A stretch of 64,000 nucleotides of DNA. Origin: Ruegeria halocynthiae (lineage in GTDB: Bacteria; Pseudomonadota; Alphaproteobacteria; Rhodobacterales; Rhodobacteraceae). Where the stretch lies: positions 674,070-738,069 of the forward strand of contig NZ_JQEZ01000001.1 of the NCBI RefSeq assembly GCF_000743705.1, written 5' to 3'. Made by a program: the position numbers and the translations under genes. Below, in pieces: positions 58,088 through 64,000 of the stretch. Below the pieces are notes generated by a model. The model had not been told where the DNA came from. It searched no databases and was given only the letters and a program-made list of their open reading frames with translations. The stretch's first letter is position 1. Each line of letters starts with the position of its first letter.

Positions 58088-58594
58088 CTATTGATCGTAT
58101 TCCATGGCCGACCGCTGCACTACCCTCAGCGCATGCCAACCCGCCAAAGCATCAGAATACGCACACGCTTTTTCCGTCGAAACACCATCAATTTGAGCAG
58201 TTTCACAGTTGTCTAACTTTTTGGCATTGACGACGATGCCAGTGCCGTTCGCTAGTTCCTTAGCAGTCGGAGGTTTCTCGCGACCCTGTCTCAGGTCTTC
58301 AGGAAGCTTCGACCAATTCGTTGCAATTTGTTCGCTCATCCATTCCGTTACTTCTCCAAGGCAGGTTTCGAGTTCTGAATTCATCGTAGCGAGATCACAC
58401 ATCTTGGTGCCTTGCGTGATGCACTCCGCATCCATCGGAATAGCAAAAGGCACATTCGGAACGAGATCAGTGCAAACCTGCAAAAACGCAACCGTGTCAA
58501 AGTTTTCAGGCTCGGCAGCTTGTGTGTATGCTGGCGTGACAATGACACTCTTGGCTACGACGGCCAGCAGTAATTTCCGCTTCCCAAAAATCAA
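58088..58594 (-). CDS. Exported hypothetical protein between acyl-CoA synthetase and liuB
   Basis: A 168-residue protein with a signal peptide (about residues 1-26, cut near YTQAAEP) and at least six cysteines in the mature part, including CTDLVPNVPF, MDAECITQGTKMCDL and CETAQIDG. Its ATG overlaps the synthetase stop (ATGA). The DNA is clearly AT-richer than liuB and the synthetase, suggesting acquisition. It recalls the cysteine-rich exported protein between nuoH and nuoI in style only. No family recognised. Confidence 0.65.
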   Translation of the reverse strand: MIFGKRKLLLAVVAKSVIVTPAYTQAAEPENFDTVAFLQVCTDLVPNVPFAIPMDAECITQGTKMCDLATMNSELETCLGEVTEWMSEQIATNWSKLPEDLRQGREKPPTAKELANGTGIVVNAKKLDNCETAQIDGVSTEKACAYSDALAGWHALRVVQRSAMEYDQ

Positions 58595-60117
58595 TCTCTC
58601 AACTCCTCAATAGCCCGCGCCTTCAGTTCCTTCCGGATCACTTTCCCCGTCACCGTCATTGGCAGTTCCTCCAGAAACGCGACCTCACGCGGATAAGAAT
58701 ACTGCGCCAAACGGTCCTTGACCCATTCCTGCAACTCGGCCCCCGAGGCCTCGGCCCCCGGTTTCAACACCACATACGCCTTGACGATCTCGGTGCGCAG
58801 CGGGTCGGGCTTGCCGACCACGCCCACCGTCGCCACCGCCGGATGGGTCAGCAGGCAATCTTCGATCTCGGCGGGGCCGATGCGGTATCCGGCGGAGGTA
58901 ATCACGTCGTCATCGCGGCCCACGAACCGCAGGTATTCCCCCTCCCACACGCCACGGTCGCCGGTGATCAGCCAGTCGCCCCGGAATTTCTCGGCCGTCG
59001 CCTCGGGGCGGTTCCAGTATTCCAACAGCATCGAGGCTGATCCGCGCCGGATGGCCACGTCGCCTTCCTGATCCGTCGGCACACCGTCGTCATCTATCAC
59101 CGCCACCTCATGCCCCGGAACCGGCTTGCCAATGCAGCCGGGGTGCGCGGGGAAATCCTCGGCGCAGGACGCCGCCACCATGTTGCATTCGGTCTGGCCA
59201 TAAAATTCGTTGATCGTCAGGCCAAACGCCTGCTGCCCCCACGCCAACATCTCGGCCCCCAGCGGCTCACCCCCCGATGCAACCGAGCGCAGGCCGGGGA
59301 TCGTCTGATCCGCCGCCTTGAGCATCCGCAGCGCCGTAGGCGGAAAGAACACATTTCGCACGCCGCCGCGCGCAACCACATCGGCGCAGGCCTCGGGGGT
59401 GAATTTTTCCAGCCGGGCGGCGACAACTGGAAGGCCCAGCGCCAGCCCCGACATCAGCACGTTGAACAGACCGCCGATCCAGGCCCAGTCAGCGGGCGTC
59501 CACAGACAATCGCCCGGTTGCAGATGGTTGTGGCTGATCGAAACGCCCGGCAGGTGGCCCGTCAGAACCCGGTGCCCGTGCAACGCGCCCTTGGGGCTGC
59601 CGGTGGTCCCCGAGGTATAGATCAGCACCGCCGGATCTTCGGGGCCGGTATCGGCAAACGGCAGCGGATCATCCGAAGGCGCAACCTGATCCACCAGCAA
59701 GGGCCGGGCCAGATCGCCCAGCAGATCGGCCCCCTCGGCATCCGTCACCACCAGTTGCGCCCCTGAATCCCCTACGCGCGAGGCCATCGCGTCATGTTTG
59801 AACAGCTTGAACAACGGCACCGAGATCGCGCCGATCTTCCAGATCGCCAGATGCGCCGCCGCACACCACGGCGTCTGGCTAAGCAAGACCCCCACCCGGT
59901 CACCTGCCTGCACCTGCCCGAGCAACACGCGGGCCAGACCATCGGCCATGCGCCCCAGTTGCCCAAAGCTGACGCGCGCACACCCAGCAGTGGTCAGATC
60001 AATGATCGCCGGGCTGTCCGGTGGGTGGGACAAACACTGCCGCGCCATGTTGAGCCGTGGCGGAACATCCCAGCCCCCATCTTGTTGCAAACCGGGTATG
60101 CGCCTAGTGGGATACAT
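58591..60117 (-). CDS. AMP-forming acyl-CoA synthetase of the leucine catabolic cluster
   Basis: A 508-residue adenylate-forming enzyme. The core motifs are YTSGTTGSPKGALHGH (P-loop), the NEFYGQTECN motif, a TGDRG motif and the C-terminal VTGKVIRKELK with the catalytic lysine. It is most like acetyl/medium-chain acyl-CoA synthetases. In liu clusters such genes may activate acetoacetate or branched acids; the substrate here is inferred. Confidence 0.87.
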   Translation of the reverse strand: MYPTRRIPGLQQDGGWDVPPRLNMARQCLSHPPDSPAIIDLTTAGCARVSFGQLGRMADGLARVLLGQVQAGDRVGVLLSQTPWCAAAHLAIWKIGAISVPLFKLFKHDAMASRVGDSGAQLVVTDAEGADLLGDLARPLLVDQVAPSDDPLPFADTGPEDPAVLIYTSGTTGSPKGALHGHRVLTGHLPGVSISHNHLQPGDCLWTPADWAWIGGLFNVLMSGLALGLPVVAARLEKFTPEACADVVARGGVRNVFFPPTALRMLKAADQTIPGLRSVASGGEPLGAEMLAWGQQAFGLTINEFYGQTECNMVAASCAEDFPAHPGCIGKPVPGHEVAVIDDDGVPTDQEGDVAIRRGSASMLLEYWNRPEATAEKFRGDWLITGDRGVWEGEYLRFVGRDDDVITSAGYRIGPAEIEDCLLTHPAVATVGVVGKPDPLRTEIVKAYVVLKPGAEASGAELQEWVKDRLAQYSYPREVAFLEELPMTVTGKVIRKELKARAIEELRD

Positions 60118-60181
60118 GGTTGAAATCCCTTATTTTTATGGATTCATCCGAACAGGCAAAATCGCAGATGATCACGGAAAC

Positions 60182-60195
60182 TTGATACAGATCAG
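60182..60195 (+). promoter_or_regulatory. FNR/FnrL-type binding site upstream of ompW
   Basis: TTGATACAGATCAG matches the FNR consensus TTGAT-N4-ATCAA at nine of ten fixed positions. It is 59-72 bp upstream of the ompW ATG and could also lie in range of the divergent synthetase gene. OmpW is oxygen-regulated by FNR in enteric bacteria, so the assignment is plausible. Confidence 0.6.
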
Positions 60196-60253
60196 AGTCG
60201 CCAACATCCGGGCCATGCAAAACCAAATCATCAACAAATTCATAGGCAAAAAT

Positions 60254-60856
60254 ATGACCAAAAAACTCGCCGCTTTGACGCTCTCGACCGCGCTTGTTGC
60301 CCTTGCTGCCCCTGCCTTTGCCCAGTCTCAGGGCGACTGGACCGTGGGTGTTGGTGTCGGTTACCTGAAGCCCAAATCCGATAATGGCAAACTGGCTGGA
60401 CTTGACGCTGATGTCGACGCAAGCACGCGCCCGATCTTTACCGCCGAATATTTTGTGCGCGACAATCTGGGTATCGAACTGCTGGCCGCGACTCCGTTTG
60501 GCCACAACATTTCGCTGGGCGGCAACGAAATCGCAAGCGTCCGTCAGCTTCCACCGACCCTGTCGCTGAACTATCACTTCCCGACCAATAGCGCATGGTT
60601 GCCCTATGTCGGTGCCGGCGTGAACTACACCGTCTTCTACGACGCGAAATCCACCCTTGGCAAACTCGACATCGACAATTCCGTCGGTATCTCGCTGCAA
60701 GCCGGTCTGGACTATATGGTCACCGATGCGGGCGCCGTGCGTCTGAACGTGCGCTGGTTCGATATCGACTCGGACGTCAAACTGAACGGAAACGATATCG
60801 GCAAAGCCAAAATCGACCCGTGGCTGATTGGCGTTTCCTACGTGCACCGCTTCTGA
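60254..60856 (+). CDS. ompW: OmpW family outer-membrane protein
   Basis: A 200-residue outer-membrane beta-barrel. A signal peptide ends near AFAQS; the mature protein starts GDWTVGVGVGYLKPKSDNG and has alternating strands, typical OmpW segments (LPPTLSLNYHF, PYVGAGVNYT) and a terminal aromatic F. It forms a small hydrophobic channel. The frame is open far upstream, but ATG at 60254 gives the signal peptide. A strong terminator follows at 60871. Confidence 0.93.
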   Translation: MTKKLAALTLSTALVALAAPAFAQSQGDWTVGVGVGYLKPKSDNGKLAGLDADVDASTRPIFTAEYFVRDNLGIELLAATPFGHNISLGGNEIASVRQLPPTLSLNYHFPTNSAWLPYVGAGVNYTVFYDAKSTLGKLDIDNSVGISLQAGLDYMVTDAGAVRLNVRWFDIDSDVKLNGNDIGKAKIDPWLIGVSYVHRF

Positions 60857-60870
60857 TCCTTTTCCGACAC

Positions 60871-60903
60871 CGCCCCACAGTTCCCTCGGCTGTGGGGCGT
60901 TTT
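60871..60903 (+). terminator. Intrinsic terminator of ompW
   Basis: CGCCCCACAG at 60871-60880 and CTGTGGGGCG at 60890-60899 form a perfect 10-bp stem with a 9-nt loop, followed by TTTT at 60900-60903. It is one of the clearest terminators in the window and lies between convergent ompW and ivd. Confidence 0.92.
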
Positions 60904-60908
60904 CATCT

Positions 60909-62072
60909 TCAAACCATCTCGCTCATCATTTCGCGCCCGATCAGCATCCGGCGGATCTCGCTGGTGCCTGCGCCGATCTCCATCAACTTGGCATCGCGGA
61001 AAATCCGGCTGACCGGCGAATCCGACAGGAACCCGGCCCCGCCCATCGCCTGAACCGCCTGATGCGCCTGCGCCATTCCCTGTTCCGACGCGTACAGACA
61101 ACATGCTGCCGCGTCCTGACGGGTTACATCACCCCGGTCACAGGCCTTGGCGACCTCATAGACATAGGCGCGTGCGGAATTCATTGCCGTATACATGTCG
61201 GCGATCTTGCCCTGCATCAGTTGGAAGCTGCCGATGGGTTTGCCGAATTGCTTGCGTTCGGCCAGATAAGGCATGACCTCGTCCAAACAGGCCGCAATGA
61301 TCCCGGTTCCGATCCCGGCCAGAACCACGCGCTCATAGTCCAGACCGGACATCAGAACGGCAACGCCCTTGCCCTCTTCACCCAGCACATTTTCAAACGG
61401 CACCTCGACATCTTCAAAGATCAGCTCAGCCGTGTTTGACCCGCGCATCCCCAGCTTGTCGAAATGGGGCGAGGTCGAGAACCCCTTCATCTCTTTTTCG
61501 ATCAGAAAGGCCGTGATCCCCCGGGACCCGGCATCCGGATCAGTCTTGGCGTACACCACCAAAGTATCCGCATCCGGCCCGTTGGTGATCCAGTACTTGC
61601 TACCGTTCAAACGATAGTGATCGTTGCGCTTTTCCGCGCGCAGCTTCATCGACACCACGTCGGATCCGGCTGATGCCTCGGACATGGCCAGCGCACCGAC
61701 ATGATCCCCGGAAATCAGGCGCGGCAGGTATTTGGCCCTTTGTTCATCCGTCCCGTTCAACTTGATCTGGTTGACGCACAGGTTCGAATGCGCCCCGTAG
61801 GACAGCGAAACCGAGGCCGAGGCCCGCGCCACCTCTTCCACTGCGACCGTGTGGGCCAGATAAGACATCCCGGACCCGCCATATTCTTCGGGCACCGTGA
61901 TCCCAAGCAACCCGAGATCACCCATCTCTTTCCACAGCTCATTTGGAAACGCATTGGCGGCGTCGATGTCAGCCGCCATCGGCTTGACCCGCTCTTGCGC
62001 CCAGCGGTGCACCATCTCACGCAGGGCATTCACGTCCTCGCCCAGATCAAATTGCATGGTAGACGTGAACAT
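60909..62072 (-). CDS. ivd: Isovaleryl-CoA dehydrogenase
   Basis: A 387-residue acyl-CoA dehydrogenase with FAD, the first dedicated enzyme after transamination in leucine catabolism. [13 protein letters not shown] and [11 protein letters not shown] form the FAD/substrate site. The catalytic base is E247 in [11 protein letters not shown], the position used by isovaleryl-CoA dehydrogenases and not by straight-chain types. ATG at 62072 has a GGAGGAG site; the upstream frame to 62144 is spurious. It belongs with the liu genes. Confidence 0.93.
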   Translation of the reverse strand: MFTSTMQFDLGEDVNALREMVHRWAQERVKPMAADIDAANAFPNELWKEMGDLGLLGITVPEEYGGSGMSYLAHTVAVEEVARASASVSLSYGAHSNLCVNQIKLNGTDEQRAKYLPRLISGDHVGALAMSEASAGSDVVSMKLRAEKRNDHYRLNGSKYWITNGPDADTLVVYAKTDPDAGSRGITAFLIEKEMKGFSTSPHFDKLGMRGSNTAELIFEDVEVPFENVLGEEGKGVAVLMSGLDYERVVLAGIGTGIIAACLDEVMPYLAERKQFGKPIGSFQLMQGKIADMYTAMNSARAYVYEVAKACDRGDVTRQDAAACCLYASEQGMAQAHQAVQAMGGAGFLSDSPVSRIFRDAKLMEIGAGTSEIRRMLIGREMMSEMV

Positions 62073-62241
62073 ACGCGATCTCCTCCCCCGCATTAATGAA
62101 CAATTGTTCAATAAACTGATAACAGCCTTCGCGCAACCGGTCAACGATCCTGATCATGGCAATAGACCATGACGAATTGCGTCGCTTGAACCAAGCGACG
62201 CAACAACAATCAAGCGTGCGCCAAAGGCGCGCTCCGTTGGA

Positions 62242-63432
62242 TTAAGACTGGAAAACTGCGCCGACTTCGACCCGGATAATACGCGCGATCAGGCGGCAAT
62301 CTTCCACCGAAAAGGTCAGCGGCACACGCATATCCATGATTCCGGCAAGCACACGGTCGCTAGCTGGCAATGGCGTACTGTCGACATAACGCCAACTGTC
62401 ATAACGTGAGGTGAACCCCGTCGGCTCGGCCCCACCGAACCATTTCAGCTCAACCCCCCGCGCACCACAGCGCCCGATCACCTCGGCGATGCGCTCTGAC
62501 GACCAGTCCAGCAACAGGAACTGGATGGACGAACCCACGTAAATTTCGCCTTCTGGGCGCTCAACGATGGTCAGGCCCGGGGTGCCCCGCAAGCCGGTCT
62601 CGATCTCGACATAGCGTTCGTTCCAACGTTGCACCTGCCGTTCCAGATCGCGCAGCTGAGGGCGCAGAATAGCGGCGCGCAGGTTGTCCATTCGACCTGA
62701 TACATTGGGCGTCGTGTATTTGATCCGCTCGAACACTTCAGGCCCCGGCGCCGCAAGATGACGTTCGTACAGCATGTAAGACCCCGACAGCATCGTGGCC
62801 TTGGCGGCTAGTTCTTCGTCATCGGTGATCAGCAGGCCGCCCTCACCGGAATTGACGTGTTTATAGGTCTGGCACGAATAGCAACCGATGGCCCCCTGAC
62901 GCCCCGACAGCTGGCCTTTCCAGGCGGCACCCATCGTGTGGGCGCAATCCTCGATCACGATCACACCGGCCGCATCGCACATCTGCATCAGCCGATCCAT
63001 GTCGCACAGATGCCCGCGCATATGGCTGAGCATCAGCACCCGCGCTTGATCCAGCTTCACCGCAAGATCATCCAGATCAATCGTCAGACCGTCGGTCACA
63101 CCAACAAACACCGGCCGTGCCCCGACCGAGGCGATTGCCCCCGGCACCGGAGCCAGCGTAAAGGCGTTGGTCAAAACCGCATCACCCGGCTGCACGCCAA
63201 CCGCACGCAGAGCAGTCGCCAGCGCGTATCCGCCGGACGAAACCGCCAGGCAGTATTTCGCCCCCATCTGCGCCGCGAACTCCTGTTCAAGCAGCGCGGT
63301 TTCGCCCAACTCTCCGGGTGTGACATTGTATCGGTGCAAACGCCCATGGCGCAGCACGGTCAAGGCGGCCTCGATCGCCTCGTCGGGGATGGGTTCTTGC
63401 TGGGTGAAACTGCCAGTGAATATCTCGGTCAT
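62242..63432 (-). CDS. DegT/DnrJ/EryC1/StrS family aminotransferase-like protein
   Basis: A PLP enzyme of the sugar aminotransferase family, 396 residues. The PLP lysine is in CQTYKHVNSGEGGLL (about residue 190), and SSGGYALATAL and EDCAHTMGA are the cofactor-site segments. Relatives aminate NDP-keto-sugars, but no nucleotide-sugar genes are nearby, so the substrate is unknown. ATG at 63432 is chosen; TTG at 63453 would add seven residues. Both lack a strong ribosome site. Confidence 0.82.
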   Translation of the reverse strand: MTEIFTGSFTQQEPIPDEAIEAALTVLRHGRLHRYNVTPGELGETALLEQEFAAQMGAKYCLAVSSGGYALATALRAVGVQPGDAVLTNAFTLAPVPGAIASVGARPVFVGVTDGLTIDLDDLAVKLDQARVLMLSHMRGHLCDMDRLMQMCDAAGVIVIEDCAHTMGAAWKGQLSGRQGAIGCYSCQTYKHVNSGEGGLLITDDEELAAKATMLSGSYMLYERHLAAPGPEVFERIKYTTPNVSGRMDNLRAAILRPQLRDLERQVQRWNERYVEIETGLRGTPGLTIVERPEGEIYVGSSIQFLLLDWSSERIAEVIGRCGARGVELKWFGGAEPTGFTSRYDSWRYVDSTPLPASDRVLAGIMDMRVPLTFSVEDCRLIARIIRVEVGAVFQS

Positions 63433-63471
63433 AGGGATGTTGTGATGCTGCAATTGTTTCGGGTCAAGAGA

Positions 63472-64000
63472 TCACGCCACCGCACCGATCAGCCCGGCCA
63501 CCAACTCGGGCAGATCGTCGAAATGGTGCAACAGGGCTTCGGGCTTTAGCGCGGCCATGTCATCGCCGGACGGGCCGAAGGTCACCAGCACAGATGGCAC
63601 GCCAGCGGCCCGTGCCGTGTTGCGGTCAGTGTCCGAGTCGCCGATCAGCACACACTGATCGGGATGCCCGCCCGCCCGGCGCGCCGCCTCACGCAGTGGT
63701 TCGGGGTCGGGTTTGCGCACCGGCAGCGTATCGGCCCCCACAAGCGAGGCAAACTGGTCGCGCACGCCCATTTGGGTCAGCAACTGATGGGCCAGCGCCT
63801 CGGGCTTGTTGGTGCAAATACCCACGCCGTAGCCTGCGGCTTTCAAGCCCTCAACCGCCTCCAACGCGCCGGGGTAGAACTGCGTGTGGGTGTCGATGGC
63901 TTGCGAATAGGCCTCAAGCAGCATCGGGTAATAGGCAAGAACGGTCTGCTCGTCATATGCGCCGACCCGCTTTAACCCGTGGGTCAGCATCATCCGCCCA
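63472..64000 (-). CDS. gph: Phosphoglycolate phosphatase, C-terminal part (runs off the window)
   Basis: About 176 residues of a HAD phosphatase continue past the right edge, so motif I (DxDxT) is missing. Motif II (ICTNKPEAL), the lysine motif (VRKPDPEPLREA) and motif IV (LIGDSDTDRNTARAAG) match Gph, which clears phosphoglycolate formed in DNA repair or oxygenation. An internal ATG at 63993 is not the true start, because the frame is open through to the edge. Confidence 0.85.
   Translation of the reverse strand, partial: GRMMLTHGLKRVGAYDEQTVLAYYPMLLEAYSQAIDTHTQFYPGALEAVEGLKAAGYGVGICTNKPEALAHQLLTQMGVRDQFASLVGADTLPVRKPDPEPLREAARRAGGHPDQCVLIGDSDTDRNTARAAGVPSVLVTFGPSGDDMAALKPEALLHHFDDLPELVAGLIGAVA

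Noticed and set aside
59798-60253. Upstream extension of the ompW frame
   Set aside because: Antisense to the acyl-CoA synthetase; the signal peptide begins at 60254.

Overview
The window looks like chromosomal DNA of a marine Rhodobacteraceae bacterium of the Roseobacter group, close to Ruegeria. The reasons are high GC, a complete complex I (nuo) operon with the extra small genes typical of Rhodobacteraceae (DUF5333, DUF5337, a MAPEG protein, an extended NuoE), ectoine-catabolism genes, a leucine (liu) catabolic cluster, an H-NOX/diguanylate cyclase pair and an MttB-family methyltransferase. I saw no insertion sequence, prophage or CRISPR array. Assignments come from reading the protein sequences, not from database searches.

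Left part (1-13.1 kb). After the 5' end of a gene read leftwards (probably acnB) come a periplasmic haem-containing fatty acid cis-trans isomerase (Cti) and a hemolysin-III membrane protein. Next is a divergent ectoine/hydroxyectoine catabolic region. eutB, eutC, an Lrp/AsnC regulator and a class III aminotransferase run leftwards. Ectoine hydrolase doeA, an M20 deacetylase and a GntR regulator run rightwards. The shared promoter region carries two operator-like palindromes. A cold-shock protein and a fatty acid desaturase follow.

Middle part (13.1-33.4 kb). tRNA-Ser(UGA) is followed by a SPOR lipoprotein and a coupled run of dac, tmk, holB, tatD and a PhnP-like hydrolase. Then come an AEC transporter, a CbiX-like protein, the H-NOX/GGDEF pair, mttB, a HAD phosphatase, DUF3572, a PleD-like cyclase with two degenerate receivers, and an envelope operon (EF-hand protein, ECF sigma factor, membrane protein, metal-sensor-like protein). 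DUF983, a Nudix hydrolase, rnj, coaX and birA complete it.

Right part (33.4-64 kb). The whole nuo operon, nuoA to nuoN, runs leftwards from about 51.9 kb. It contains at least eleven extra genes, most joined to the core genes by 1-8 bp overlaps. Two of them (57 and 42 codons) lie between nuoC and nuoD. Beyond it are liuC, liuE, liuD and liuB (with a methyltransferase gene inserted on the other strand), an acyl-CoA synthetase, ompW with an FNR-type site, isovaleryl-CoA dehydrogenase, a DegT-family aminotransferase and a truncated phosphoglycolate phosphatase.

The most unusual signal is the H-NOX protein at 22.0-22.6 kb. The proximal haem histidine and all three residues of the YxSxR haem-propionate motif appear substituted, although its coupled diguanylate cyclase keeps its catalytic and inhibitory motifs. 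Also worth attention are the interleaved small genes of the nuo operon, the histidine-rich insertion in NuoL, and the palindrome pair in the ectoine region.
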